Shown here: positions 45,945 to 57,905 of the stretch, piece after piece | Layout of the letters: the number at the start of each line of letters is the position of its first letter | Numbering within the stretch: position 1 is the stretch's first letter | Assembly: GCF_037325665.1 (NCBI RefSeq) | Contig: NC_090247.1 | Location: 23,987,680 to 24,051,679, forward strand | Length of the DNA stretch: 64,000 nucleotides | Direction of reading: 5' to 3' | Source: Littorina saxatilis | Lineage: Eukaryota > Mollusca > Gastropoda > Littorinimorpha > Littorinidae | Translations under genes and position numbers: made by a program | The notes under the pieces: model-generated | Databases searched by the model: none | Told to the model about the DNA's origin: nothing | What the model saw: only the letters and a program-made list of their open reading frames with translations

Positions 45945-46056
45945 ACACACACACAACATTACGAGTCATACCAACTAAACTTTCAATACACTGAATGGTG
46001 AACAACTCTTTTTGTCCAGTTGCCCTACACTGGCTGCAGCCCTATAACCAGCCCTG
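45296..46056. other. Sequence upstream of the zinc-finger start
   Basis: A perfect 26-bp-scale duplication of GATCAGTCTTGTGGAAATCT near 45694 and 45720, and (CA)n at 45845-45955. CTGGCTGCAG at 46030-46039 could be an acceptor of a 5' UTR intron. No promoter element is convincing. Confidence 0.4.
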
Positions 46057-46600
46057 ATGGAGTCTCTGAGAAACATCCCCTCCCTGCGTCACCTGTACAT
46101 CGTCAGGAGAGACGACAACGCCTGGGTATCTTTCAAAGACTTTTATCAGACACTCTGCGACAACAGTCCTGCTCCTTTTCCTGTGCGAAAAGACAACATG
46201 TTGGCCACTTTCAGACATACCAAGAACTCTGTGTGCACAAACAGCCAAGGCAAACACCTGATTGCTCTTCGTGCTATCCTGCCGTTCTTTTTTAGTTACG
46301 CTGACAAAATAGCGTTCTGTGCCAAACTCGTTAGAGAAATAGAAATGTGCCTGCTGCCAACACAGGATAATGTGCAGGTGAGAGGCATAATCGAACTCGG
46401 CTTATTGGAAATGTGGGATGTAAGAAGAGTTTGGTCAACAGGGTTTAGCCTGGGAGAAAAAGGCAATGGGACATTTGTCCCCCTCAACCAATTTCCGATG
46501 GGACATAGTCGAAGGCAAGGCGCACAAAGGAGGCCTGTACATGTTTTTGACCAAAGATGCAAAATGGTGTCATCTGAGAATTTGCCGCTATATTGTGTTA

Positions 46601-46642
<42 letters not shown>

Positions 46643-49600
46643 CCGATGTAAAGTGTACATTTGGTGGCTCAGTGGTGCGTAATCTCAATGCGCCCTTTGA
46701 CGCACTGAAGGGAATATTGATAGGACATTTTCAGAGTTAATGCGCCAATGGCGCTGGGCGCACTAGTAAATGAAACCCTGTGTTAATGAAGCAATCGTGT
46801 CATTTGAAATTTGAAATGTGGAATGTAAGAAGAGTTATGACCAGACAATGTGATAAAAAAAAGGGTCTGTAGGGAAGAGCTATGTCTTAAATCATGGGGC
46901 CTTGATTGGCTTGAAAGGGGAATTATTGGTTTTGAGACAATGACAAAAGGTGACGTTTTCATGTCAGTATGTCCCAAATGACATCACCAGTACATTTTTC
47001 ATTCTATCTAATCTGTTTTCGTTCTATTTTTTCTAATAACATGCGTTAACAATTGATTGCCAACTGGAATGGAAGAGCACAAAAAGTGTAACTTGATATG
47101 TAGTTTCTCTAGAGGGAAAAACATCTTCCACTTTCATGTCAGTGTGTCCCATGCAACATACATATGCCAAACAGCTATGTGTAAGTAGATTATTTGTTAG
47201 TGGTATAGAAAATATTGATCAACAATCAAAGTCAGTTTTCACATTCATTTTCTACCTATTTCTTATTTGTTTATTCTTTTGGCAATGGTGAAATGTCAGC
47301 AATCGTGTGTCATTCGGGACAGTAGACATGACACCTGACCTTTTGTCACTGTCTCTTTTTCCACTTTGTTTTATTTTGTTTTTATAATCCTTCATAGCAC
47401 TTAAATCGCTATTTTTGTTCTCTTTTTGTAATTTCTGGATGTCAGCGATACTGAAATGGTCCCCCCCCCCCCCCCCCCCCAGGGGCGGACGAGGGGGGTG
47501 CACAGGGTGCAGGTGCACCGCCCCTCAGTCCAGCAAACCGCCCCTCAGTCCAGCAAAAAAAAATAAAAAAATTGGAAAGCTGATTCTATGACCATTTCTA
47601 AGTTCAAATGGCACCAGATGGCACCATTTTGCTTCTTTGGGCCCAAACATTTTCCAGGGGAGCATGCCCCCGGACCCCCCTAGCAAATTCAGGCGCAAAG
47701 CGCCCATCACATTCACTTTCGATTCAAAGTGCACCCCCCCTTACAAAGCAACTGATCCGCCCCTGCCCCCCCCCCCCCCCCCCCCCTTTAAGAAAAATTG
47801 GGACGACTCCAACATGTTGCCCCCATACAAGCGAAATTGGTTTAAGGACTACATTAGAACCCATCTTTTAAGACCTCTAAAATTTGAGAAAATAGGCTCT
47901 TAAAAAAGAGATAAACATGTATTCAAAATATAAATGATTAAATCTGAAAATACTGCAAATAAATTCAGCTTCCAGTCAGACGTACTGGTCGATATTTTGT
48001 TGAAAAAGTTATCCTTGCGGATAAAATTTGAGTAAACCTACAGACGTCAGGAATGAAAAATCGTAGAAAACAGGGTATGTAAGGGAGGGAGTCTTAGATT
48101 GGAGGGTCTTGGAAGGGGGATTAGGGCGGGGATATAGCTCAGTCGGTAGCGAGCTGGATTTGTATCCAGTTGGCCGCTGTCAGCGTGAGTTCGTCCCCAT
48201 GTTCGGCGAGAGATTTATTTCTCAGAGTCAACTTTGTGTGCAGACTCTCCTCGGTGTCCGAACACCCCCGTGTGTACACGCAAGCACAAGACCAAGTGCG
48301 CACGAAAAAGATCCTGTAATCCATGTCAGAGTTCAGTGGGTTATAGAAACACGAAAATACCCAGCATGCTTCCTCCGAAAACGGCGTATGGCTGCCTAAA
48401 TGGCGGGGTAAATAACAGTCATACACGTAAAATTCCACTCGTGCAAAAAAACCACACGAGTGTACGTGGCAGTTTCAGCCCAAGAACGCAGAAGAAGAAG
48501 AAGAAGGGGGATTCCATTGTATATTGGGAGGGAGTCTTAGATTGGAGGGTCTTAGAAGGGGGATTCCACTGTATCTTGTTTACTGACCTTCCAACATGTG
48601 TCACCTTTCACTGTGCAGTGTATGAGCCAGACAGGGAGGAGGAGACAGGAGGAACCAGAGGAGGCTGACAGCGTGCACAGAGAGTCCGACACGTGCATCT
48701 CTTTCTGCGCCTCCAACGACACATTCCACACGTGGCAGATCATCAGAGAGAACCACGACTGGAACAACGCTCAGCTTGCAACTTGTCTCCTCAAATGGTT
48801 AGTTCATTTTTGTCGTTTGGATCAATGACTACATGTAAAGTCAGTATTTGGGTTAGCCAGAAATGTGACACTACAGGCTTTCATTTCAACGACATTACAG
48901 GCTAATAATAGTTCAACGACATGTGACATTACAGGCTAATAGTTCAACGACATGTGACATTACGGGCTAATCGGCTGGGCGTTAAGCAAACAAACAAACA
49001 AATTACGGGCAAATAGTTCAACGACATGTGACACAACAGGCTAATATTTCATCGACATGTGACATTACAAGCTAATACATGTAGTTCAATGACATGTGAC
49101 ATTACAGGCTAATATTTCAAGGACATGTGACATCACAGGCTAATATTTCAACGGCATGTGATATTACAGGCTAATATTTCAACGACTTGTGTCTCTGTGT
49201 GTCTACATTATTTGTGCGCATTTAAAGGTTAATTTATCTTTTTGCAGTTATGAAAAATCACTGAGAAGTGATGTTTGTGCTGCTTGTGACTTCCCACTGA
49301 GCCTCTTAGTCTACTGTTCCAAATGCTTTCACATTGCTGCTAAAGACGAACATTCTCAACAGGGATCCCCCCAACAGCCGTCCTCCTACCGCGTGCCAAC
49401 CCATCATTCAAATCAGCCCGTGACTTCACTGCTTTCAACCTTTCTTTCATCTGTCACAGTTAAAGAGATGTGTGAAGCAGCGTGTCATGACAGCAACGAA
49501 AAACATGCAACAGTTGCTGATGAAAGCAACAAACTGCCTGAGATGGAAAGTGTTGAAGTGGATGAACACTGTGAAAGATCGGACACAATGTGTGATGACT

Positions 49601-52600
49601 GCGATGAAGTGTGTGACACTGGGGGTGTGGAGCTTGACATGAGTGATGGAGAAAGTGACAGGCTTCCTTATACCAGCAACGTATCACCTAGAACTGGGCG
49701 TGCTGAGGCCGCCGACTTGAGCCAGCTGGGAAGGGGCCAACCGACTGTTGATTACAGGCACCAGAAAACATTGGGACTGGGTTGGACAGAAGATGGCAGC
49801 AGACCGCAAGTTACACCCGTTTCCACAGCCATTGGGTTCATGTTTCCTGCATCTGTTTCAACAGCGAATGGATCTCCCCGCTCAGAGATTCCGTCTGGTT
49901 CTTCGTTATTCTTCAAACTTGGTGCTGCTTGTTTGGGATTAGAAGCTGCGCTACAATCCAGTGACCTTGAATCTGGAAGTTCTGGTCCAGTGAGTTCTAG
50001 TAGACAGCTACCTGTGTCCAGTGTGAAGACAGAGAGGCCTTGGTTTGATACTAATGAACAGCTCTCTATGCCTGCAATTAACAATCAGCAGCTATCCTCG
50101 CCCGCAATATCCAGTGAACAGCTATTCTTGTCCACAATCACCAGACAACAGCTATCGTCACTTGCAGTCAGTGATCAGGTGCCAGTGGCTTCCAGGCAGG
50201 ACTCACCTGTCAGACCTGTGACAGATACTGCTGTTGACGTGACAAAGCTGCAATGTGTTGAAGAGGGGAGGACTGGTGTGAGGGAGAAAGTGCTGTGTGG
50301 AACAAAGCACAACATCCATGCCCCAGCTCCATTTCCCACACAACTCACCCACAATGTTCCAGGGCCATTTTGTGCAGCCAGTGTTGTGTCAAGGGGAGTG
50401 GAATACACCAATGTTCAAAGTGAAGCTCCTGTGTCTTCGGCTTTTTCAGGCCGCTCTGAGACTTCAGTCAGACAGAGCGGAAGGAAAGACACATTTCAGC
50501 AAACAGACAAACACATGACGGGCATGAAGTGCATGGATGACCATAGCACATTTCCACTGCGTTCAACATTGTCCAACCAGCCCAAGAGTGTACGTAAAGT
50601 CACGCCTCGAGGAGAAGACTGTAAACACGACGAACAGAGGAGGGAGGAAACTGTACCACTTATGTTCAAGTGCTTCCTCTGTGACTCGCCTTTCAAATCC
50701 TTCAGGCTGATGATGTGTCACCTTCGCTCTCACCCCTTCCCCACTGCGCAGTGCCCTGTCTGCAAGAAGAAACTTCCCGTGGCCTTTTCTGTGTCTGATC
50801 ATGTTTGTACCGGAGATGATAAACCCCCCTTCACCTGCACCGTCTGTGCCGCTACTCTGGCGTCCATGAAGAACTACAGAGTACACTTCACTGTTCATAC
50901 AGGAGAAAAAAACTACCTGTGCAACGTCTGTGGCTACGCTACTTCCCGTGGTATGAATTTCAAAGACCATTTGCTGACTCACAGTACGCTCAAACCTTAC
51001 GCATGCAAGCAGTGCGACAAGTCTTACAAGTCGCTAACCAGCTTGAGAAGGCATAAGCGTATTCACTCAGGACGGAGATATGTCTGCGAGGTGTGTGCCA
51101 AACGTTTCTTCCAGCCGTCACACCTAAAACTACACATGAGAATCCACACTGGTGAGAGCTTGTGCCATTTTGTTCTGTCGCCTTTTGATCATGCTTGAGG
51201 ATATAAATTATAATTGAGTGTGCAGCATGCTTCCTTTAAAACCAGTATGTCAATATATATATTAGTTTATTACCTGTAGTGGGGGTTTCGACCCTGGATT
51301 TGGCGAAAGATTGATTTGCCAATCATCTTTGTGCAGACTCTTCTAAAAGACCCCAGTAGACGAACACGAAGTTAAAATTTCAGTGGTGAGGATGTGGGCC
51401 TTCCATGTGGAAGGTTGGGGGGTTTGAATTCCAGTCGCACCTAGTGGGATAAGCGTGGAGATTTTACTTATCTCCCAGGTCAACTTATGTGCAGGCCTGC
51501 TAGTGCCTTATTCCTCTTTGTGTGTAAAAGCAAGCACAAGACCAGGTATGCACAAAAATTATCCTGTAATCCATGTCAGAGTTGAGTGGGTTTTAGAAAC
51601 ATGAAAATTCCCAGCACGCATCCCTTGGAATGTGCTAATATATATATATGGAATATATATGTCACACGCTTTGCCTTCTTTGCCACTACTAAAGCAAACG
51701 TGTGCAAGATTGTATGTTACACGCTTTGGAGCATGTGCAAGAACGGATTCAAACTCGAAATCGTCCCCCCAAAAACCCCAAAATGCACACACAACTTTTA
51801 TTTCTCCTGCTGTTATCGTTTCTTCTCTTTACACATTCTTCAACGCTCAGAATACTGAAAACGGCATCCCAGACGACAGTACTGTTTCCATACGCGAATT
51901 TAGCTGCCCTTGGAAAGTTAGTCTGACACTATAAGGACAGAGTTCAGACATAGATGACAAAGATCCCGGAAAGAACAAACATTTCGCGGATGCAGACACA
52001 GAAAGACGTCATGAAGATTGCGATGCTTCAAAAGATACAGACTGTGACGATGACTGTGACGTCATTCACATATATACCAAGACGTCATTTATAGTTGTTC
52101 GGTCACTTTCGTCAAAAAGTAGATCTCTCCACAATGGCTGCTCCTGTGTTTAGGTTTATCAAGCGTGAGTACGCAAAACGTGTTTGTTCTCTCCTCTGTT
52201 GAAGCTGTGAGACATAATCGCCATTACGAGCTAGTCGTGTGACAGAGAGTTTTCTTGCACACTCGACTGCTGCTGTTTCACTCCGGCTGTGTGCAAGAAA
52301 ACTCTCTGTCACACGACTAGCTCGTAATAGCGGGTAATATATACTATAGGCTAAATATATTAGATTGACGCCAGAATGCGGACGAATTACGTCATGAGCA
52401 AAGGAGGTCATAAATTATATATATATATATATCTATATGAAATATACTTTATTCTTTCACTGTTTCAGGTGAGAAACCGTACCAGTGCAAGCTATGTCCA
52501 GCCCGTTACAATAACAGTGGGTCTCTTGCTATGCATAGCAAAGTGCACACTGGAGAGAAACCATACCAGTGTCAGACCTGTGGCAGATCCTTTGCTTTAA

Positions 52601-52662
52601 AGGGCAATCTTCTCAGTCATCGCCGCAGACACAATATCGACAGTCAGACAGGGAAGGCATGA
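46057..52662 (+). CDS. C2H2 zinc-finger protein, 4 exons, 865 aa
   Basis: Exons 46057-46377, 48619-48797, 49248-51151 and 52469-52662; phases 0, 2 and 1 fit and the TGA is at 52660-52662. The ATG follows an in-frame TAA at 46045-46047, so it is a plausible start. The first exon (about 107 aa, including NAWVSFKDFYQTL and LRAILPFFFSYADKI) resembles nothing I recognise. Next comes a Cys-containing segment (VCAACDFPL, VYCSKCFHIAA), perhaps another metal-binding module, then about 450 aa of low-complexity Ser/Gln-rich sequence. Eight fingers close the protein, beginning near 50680: a C2H2 (FKCFLC), a C2HC (CPVCKKKL), then six C2H2 with HTGEKPYxC type linkers. The last linker is split by the intron at 51152-52468 (HTG/EKPYQC). 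It is probably a nuclear DNA-binding regulator. The direct orthologue is unknown. Confidence 0.82.
46596..46640. repeat. (GT)n microsatellite in intron 1 of the zinc-finger gene
   Basis: Nearly pure GT after TTATC. Confidence 0.9.
47481..47764. mobile_element. MITE with AGGGGCGGA ends
   Basis: AGGGGCGGACG on the left and ATCCGCCCCT on the right. Internal GGGGAGCATGCCCCC and GGCGCAAAGCGCC palindromes. It is flanked by poly-C runs. Confidence 0.7.
48125..48510 (+). mobile_element. SINE-B body with a different tRNA-like head
   Basis: The head GGGGATATAGCTCAGTCGGT ... GTGAGTTCGTCCCC looks tRNA-derived and folds with a CTGG...CCAG anticodon stem. From GTGTGTACACGCAAGCACAA onward it matches SINE-B, to the (GAA)n tail. 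It is too degenerate at the B box and fused to a SINE, so it is not a functional tRNA gene. Confidence 0.8.
48850..49195. repeat. About 31-bp minisatellite before zinc-finger exon 3
   Basis: Units TTCAACGACATGTGACATTA / CAGGCTAATA, about ten copies, ending about 50 bp before the exon 3 acceptor. Confidence 0.9.
48972..49000 (+). mobile_element. About 30-bp SINE-A tail insertion
   Basis: CGGCTGGGCGTTAAGCAAAC plus (AAAC)n equals the end of SINE-A. ATTACGGGCTAAT precedes and ATTACGGGCAAAT follows; ACGGG is otherwise absent from the array. Confidence 0.7.
51270..51640 (+). repeat. Old composite SINE-B
   Basis: The first half (GGTTTCGACCCTGGATTTGG, TTGTGCAGACTCTTC) resembles the alternative head at 48125. 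The second half (GGGGGTTTGAATTCCAGTCG onward) is a standard SINE-B. Confidence 0.65.
52217..52336. mobile_element. Foldback hairpin in the last intron of the zinc-finger gene
   Basis: Arms of about 42 bp: ATTACGAGCTAGTCGTGTGA and its complement, around GACTGCTGCTGTTTCACTCC. Confidence 0.8.
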
Positions 52663-52965
52663 TTTGTGATACAGTGGCAGAACCTTTGCCTTAAGGGCAA
52701 TCTTCACCTTCATAGCTGCAGACACAATACCGACAGTCAGACAGGGAAGACATGATTTGTGATACAGTCAAAACCTTTGCCTTAAGGGCAATCTTCACCT
52801 TCATAGCTGCAGACACAATACCGACAGTCAGACAGGGAAGACATGATTTGTGATACAGTCAAAACCTTTGCCTTAAGGGCAATCTTCACCTTCATAGCTG
52901 CAGACACAATACCGACAGTCAGACAGGGAAGACATGATTTGTGATACAGTCAAAACCTGCACTAG
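52663..52965 (+). repeat. Tandem copies of the last zinc-finger exon in the 3' UTR region
   Basis: After the TGA the terminal exon sequence repeats about three more times (CCTTAAGGG cores near 52689, 52780 and 52871, spacing 91). Each unit carries a decayed half-finger (KGNLHLHSCRH) and the same DSQTGK ending with a TGA. None continues the main reading frame, so they are transcribed 3' UTR at most. Confidence 0.85.
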
Positions 52966-53051
52966 CGACCACCTCTCGATAACGACCACCTGTCAACAAC
53001 AACCACTCCAAAGGAACTCCAAAGGAACTTGGAATAGTGTTTTTTTCTTTC

Positions 53052-53086
<35 letters not shown>

Positions 53087-53149
53087 ATGACCTCCCTTCT
53101 TTGTCTCTGTTACTTCAGTATGGGTATATATGTTGTATTTTTATAGCTC

Positions 53150-53155
53150 AATAAA
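53150..53155 (+). promoter_or_regulatory. Candidate polyadenylation signal AATAAA for the zinc-finger gene
   Basis: AATAAA lies in TAGCTCAATAAATACATC, 488 bp after the stop and just after a (TA)n run. It is the first good signal downstream of the tandem 3' copies. The surrounding 53040-53170 block could itself be the tail of a mobile element. Confidence 0.4.
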
Positions 53156-54237
53156 TACATCATGGACTCAAAAAAATATATGATAGTGCAGATTCCGATT
53201 TGGGCGAAGAACTACTTTGCTCCCGACCTTTGACCTCGCGCCGAACAATGTGACACATTTGTATGAAGTTCCAAAATCGTATTGCACGGCTCAGAAAACC
53301 ATATCAGTTGCACGCAAAAATGAATCTCAGAACTGATCTGATGTATGAGATGCAATAAGCAAACGTTTCTTTCATTATGAAAGCAATGCAGGTGGGAAAA
53401 AACGAACATTCAACTTACAAGATAACCAGATGCTAGCGAACCAAAACAAAAACACGAGTACCCTCCCCTTGCTTCGTTAGCAGACGACTTTTGAGAATCT
53501 GTCAGACCGTCCTTACCTGGCACGGTTGGGCTTCGCTATCATCAGCTGTTTCACGTGTTTTGCGAGCAAGTCTACTCTTTTGCCTGGCTCTGCAGTAAGT
53601 CCACATTGGCGATGAAGGTATCTAAGAACTTAACATGTGTGTATTTTTCCGTAATCCAGTCATATTCTTTCAAAATGCAATCAAGCGGCGGTGACAGACT
53701 TGGGTCCTGTTTTCATCGCATCAATACCAGTTTAGGTTCATGCAAACACACTCGCAAAACAGTTTATCATGTAGATACATTTCAAATAGGGAGCAAATGG
53801 TTAAATCTACATATGTGTTCCCTAAAATTTGCTTCTCTGTCAATAAGACTAATTGTATAATAATGCGTTCGAAAAAAACAACGTGGAATCGATTCTGAAT
53901 CGAGTCGAGTAAGCCAAATGGGGGCCAAACCGGTTTCCCCGTTCCGCCGACCTGAAACGCAAAAGAATTGTGCGCTTCAACTAAATGGATTTCTATACGA
54001 CTTCATTACTTTCTTGCAACTTATGAACCTTTACTTAACGCTTTTAAACGGTCTGAAAGTAGTGTTACCGCGTACTTATAGATGCACTCATTCGTTTTAT
54101 TTTTTCAGCGACGGTCACTTAGTTTAAGGTTGCAAAAAGGCCATGTCTCGCTGAAAACACTGTTTCACACTCCACAGATCGCAAAAGTGCCGCTAGTAGT
54201 CTACACTTTGTGTTTGATGGTAGAATGGGATATACAG

Positions 54238-54399
54238 ATTACAACACTCGTGGTTTTTTATATGGCTTGTATTTCAGTCAAGACCCAGCGGGAATATCAA
54301 TCGAGAGCCACTCGCCAAAGGCTCGTGTCTCCCGATGATATTCATCCGCTGGGTCTTGACTGAAATACAAGCCATATAAAAAACCACTCGTGTTGTAAC
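54238..54399. mobile_element. Foldback MITE
   Basis: TTACAACACTCGTGGTTTTT with its complement; arms of about 68 bp around GCCACTCGCCAAAGGC. Confidence 0.85.
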
Positions 54400-54692
54400 C
54401 TATACATATACATAATTCATCTTTCCACAGCAACCACCTGTCTATAACAGTCACTTGTGGTCAGACCCCTGGGATGGTCATTATAGACAGCATATGGACT
54501 GACTACCAATGGCTCTAATTTTGTTCAGTAAAATTGGTTTAATTTAAATATGTGTAATGTTAAACTTGTGGGGTCCTGATTTGGCCTATATGGTCCGCTG
54601 GACCCAAAAAGCAACAATGAACTAACTAACTAACTAACTAACTACCAATGGCAGAGCCTTGTGGATGGTCATTATTGACAGGGGAGCCTTTA

Positions 54693-54786
54693 ACTGTGGC
54701 AGAGTTTTTGCTTCAGGGAGTAATCTTTGCAGTCCTTGCCACACACACAATACTAAGAGTCAGACATGGAAGGCATGATTTGTGAT
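54693..54786 (+). pseudogene. Detached decayed copy of the last zinc-finger exon
   Basis: The sequence runs from CTGTGGCAGAGTTTTTGCTT to GGCATGATTTGTGATG and mirrors the end of exon 4 (CGRSF...SQTGKA stop), with His and Cys ligands partly lost. It lies 2 kb downstream of the gene. An insertion of other repeats (53036-54420) probably separated it from the array at 52663-52965. Confidence 0.65.
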
Positions 54787-54789
54787 GTT

Positions 54790-55150
54790 TTTGCAGTGTT
54801 GTTCCCAGACAAGCGGTCAGTTGGACCTGGAGTCAAAATATACAAATGTATCAACGCAGGGAAGTTATGAATCGTTGTGCCCAGAACTTCTCGCCAAAGT
54901 GTTCTGATTTATTGAAGCTATTCAAGCTACTTCAGTGTCACAGAAATCACAGCCTTGAAAGATACCATTTTTTGGCAGTTGTGCTTTGTGCAGTCTGTGA
55001 ATGTGAATGTGATTTTTTTTGTTTTTGCGGAATCAAATTTAGCAGGTGGACAGTGGTGTCACGGATACAGTTAATAACAACAATTAATGTCCTAATGCAT
55101 TGCAAGCAGCCAGGCTATTGGCGTTTGCCATGTGTTAAAATTGAAAGGTG
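54790..55150. other. Nothing recognised
   Basis: Unique-looking sequence between the detached finger copy and the SINE-B at 55155. Confidence 0.4.
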
Positions 55151-55154
55151 CTCG

Positions 55155-55530
55155 ACGGGCGCAGTGGCCTAGGAGATAAGACATCGGAAGGTCGTGAGTT
55201 TAAATCCCGGCTGCGGTCGCCTAGTGGGTTAAGAAGGGTGGAGATCATGTTTTTCCGATCTCTCAGGTCAACTTATATGCTGACCTGCTAGTGCCTTATC
55301 CCCCTTCGTGTGTACACGCAAGCACAAGACCATGTGCGATCCTGTAATCCATGTCAGAGTTCGGTGGGTTATAGAAACACAAAAATACCCAGCAGGCTTC
55401 ACCCGGAATCGGCGTATGGCTGCCTGAATGGCAGGGTAAAAACAGTCCTACACGTAAAAATCCACTCGTGGCAAAAACATGAGTGAATGTGGGAATTTCA
55501 ACCCATGAATAAAGAAGAAGAAGAAGAAAG
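55155..55530 (+). mobile_element. SINE-B copy
   Basis: Starts GACGGGCGCAGTGGCCTAGG; ends (GAA)n. The anticodon-arm part of the head is shortened. Confidence 0.85.
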
Positions 55531-55644
55531 GTGCTCTTATGACTTGAACAATCCTCGACATAATGATTGTGTGTTGGTGGGTGAAGGTGATCACTTAGTC
55601 GGGAAGGAGACAGCTGGAGTGCACCTTTAAGAAAGTTGTAATTC

Positions 55645-56280
55645 AATCATCACCCGACCAGCAATGGGTTATGTGTGCCGACATCTGCCTTGTTTCACTC
55701 ATCACCCAACAATCAATGGGTTATGTGTGCCGACATCTGTATTGTTTCACATCACCCGACCAGCAATGGGTTATGTGTGCCGACATCTGTATTGTTTCAC
55801 TCATCACCCAACAATCAATGGGTTATGTGTGCCGACATCTGTATTGTTTCACATCACCCGACCAGCAATGGGTTATGTGTGCCGACATCTGTATTGTTTC
55901 ACATCACCCGACCAGCAATGGGTTATGTGTGCCGACATCTGCCTTGTTTCACTCATCACCCAACAATCAATGGGTTATGTGTGCCGACATCTGTATTGTT
56001 TCACACATCACCCGACAATCAATAGGTTATGTGTGCCGACATCTGTATTGTTTCACTCATCACCCAACAATCAATGGGTTATGTGTGCCGACATCTGCCT
56101 TGTTTCACTCATCACCCAACAATCAATAGGTTATGTGTGCCGACATCTGTATTGTTTCACATCACCCGACAATCAATGGGTTATGTGTGCCGACATCTGT
56201 ATTGTTTCACTCATCACCCAACAATCAATGGGTTATGTGTGCCGACATCTGTATTGTTTCACATCACCCGACCAGCAATA
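55645..56280. repeat. 48-52-bp minisatellite, about 12 copies
   Basis: GTTATGTGTGCCGACATCTG with TATTGTTTCACTCATCACCC; two unit variants (AACAATCAATGG and GACCAGCAATGG) alternate, suggesting higher-order amplification. Confidence 0.93.
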
Positions 56281-56284
56281 GATG

Positions 56285-56626
56285 GCTCTTTTTTTGTGAC
56301 CAAAGTGTGACTGTTTTCCAAAACAATCTTTCAAGAATAAGTGGGTGTGGGTGTGTGCAAGGGAGTGTTGTTTTTGTTTTTTTAGCAAAATATGAGGTAT
56401 TTGTTTTGTTTCTCAAAAAACACTTTTGTTTCAAAAACCTTTAACTTCAGCATAATTATGTTTTTGCTGTTTTTGTTTGCCAGTTTCACCTTCGTGGGTG
56501 GTGGAATTGGGTTGCAGATCTGTTCTTTTCTTGGGTCAGCAAATACTGTTATTATGTTTGATGCTCTACCCACAATGAACCATTACTCTCCCTGGACCTT
56601 GCTTTCAGCTATTACCTTCTTCATTG

Positions 56627-56671
<45 letters not shown>

Positions 56672-57900
56672 GCGCGCGCTATTACGTTCTTCAATGTTTA
56701 CACACACACATACACACACACACACACACAAACAAACAAACATCATTTCTCTCACCTTCCAAGGAACTGCCATTGACAATCAAATTAGGTTGATGATATT
56801 CAGGTTGTGTGTGTGTGTGTTTGTATTTGTCTATCTGGATTTTGTTTGTGTGTACGTTTCTTTGTTTTTGTGTATGTTTCTTTGTTTGTTTTGGACTGTA
56901 TTATAATCATGAAGTTTGAAAACTTTGCTGTAACTGCATTGCATGGTGTAGTGAGAATGACATAAAAAAAAATCTCTAAAAATCCTTCAGTGTTCTTGTT
57001 TGCTTTGCTCTGTGTGTTCATACATATCTGGTGTGTGTGCATGCGCGTTTGCGTGTGTGAGTGTGTGTGTTACATTCTCCCCTAAACAGTGTTTTTTTTT
57101 TAAATGGGCCTTTCAAAACAAATTGAAAAAAAAATTAAACTACAAAAATAATCCTGGGAGGAGGATCATTTAGGACTCTGCAAAATTCTTAATTTCCATA
57201 AGTGCATCCCAAACATAGCTTCTGAAAATATTTTGTGTTTTGTTTTGCGTTATAGCTGAAGTCATGACACTTTTCAACAATCATTGTGAACTGATAACTT
57301 GTATATATACATAGTATATAATTATCTCTTCCACCATCTTGCATGGTCAAAGTGATATTGGAAGTTACGGGCGGTTTGTGCACCTTTCAGTCTCGCAAAA
57401 CAAGTTGTCTCTTTCGTCGTTGCCAACTTCTCGCGGGAAAATGTTAAATTCAACATCTTACACACACACGTGCACGCGCACAACACATACACACCTGTAC
57501 ACACACACACAACACACACAAAAACACAACACACAGCGCCTTGTCTGCGCAACACCCATTGCGTGTGTGTGTTTGTGGGGAGGTGGAGTGAGGGTGGGGT
57601 TGCATGGCTTTCGTCAGTAACTGATGAGGAAAAGAACGGTAGAGTGTGTGTGTGTGTGTGTAGGGGGGGGGGTGCGGATGGGAGGGAATGCGGCGGGGCT
57701 TTTGGCTGTTCCAAACGGAGTGATTTGTTTTATTGAAGGGTACCTTTGATAAAGCGTACATACGAAATACACAGTGAATTAAGGGATACATTTAAAGAAA
57801 AGTAGCAAGGCCGGATAATTGATTTAACAAATTCACTACATGAGACATGACATGAAAACAATTAAAATCGACATTTAACTAATGACAGTTTTGTAAGGTA
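56285..57900. other. Low-complexity intergenic stretch, no gene
   Basis: Several CA/GT microsatellites (56629-56740, 57060, 57461-57535, 57640) with AT-rich sequence. No exon supported. Confidence 0.5.
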
Positions 57901-57905
57901 AAACA

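Larger units (their letters stand above)
52966..54500. repeat. GACCACCTGTC repeat interrupted by other elements
   Basis: GCGACCACCTCTCGATAACG at 52970 and CAACCACCTGTCTATAACAG at 54432 look like two halves of one repeat that continues to about 54500. 53036-54420 lies between them and includes the hairpin at 54238. 53170-54237 has nothing I recognise. Confidence 0.45.

Noticed and set aside
48125-48200. Possible tRNA-Thr gene
   Set aside because: B box and acceptor arm are imperfect and the sequence runs into a SINE body; SINE head instead.
55664-56444. 205-aa frame with CADICIVS repeats
   Set aside because: Minisatellite translation; no start context or neighbours.
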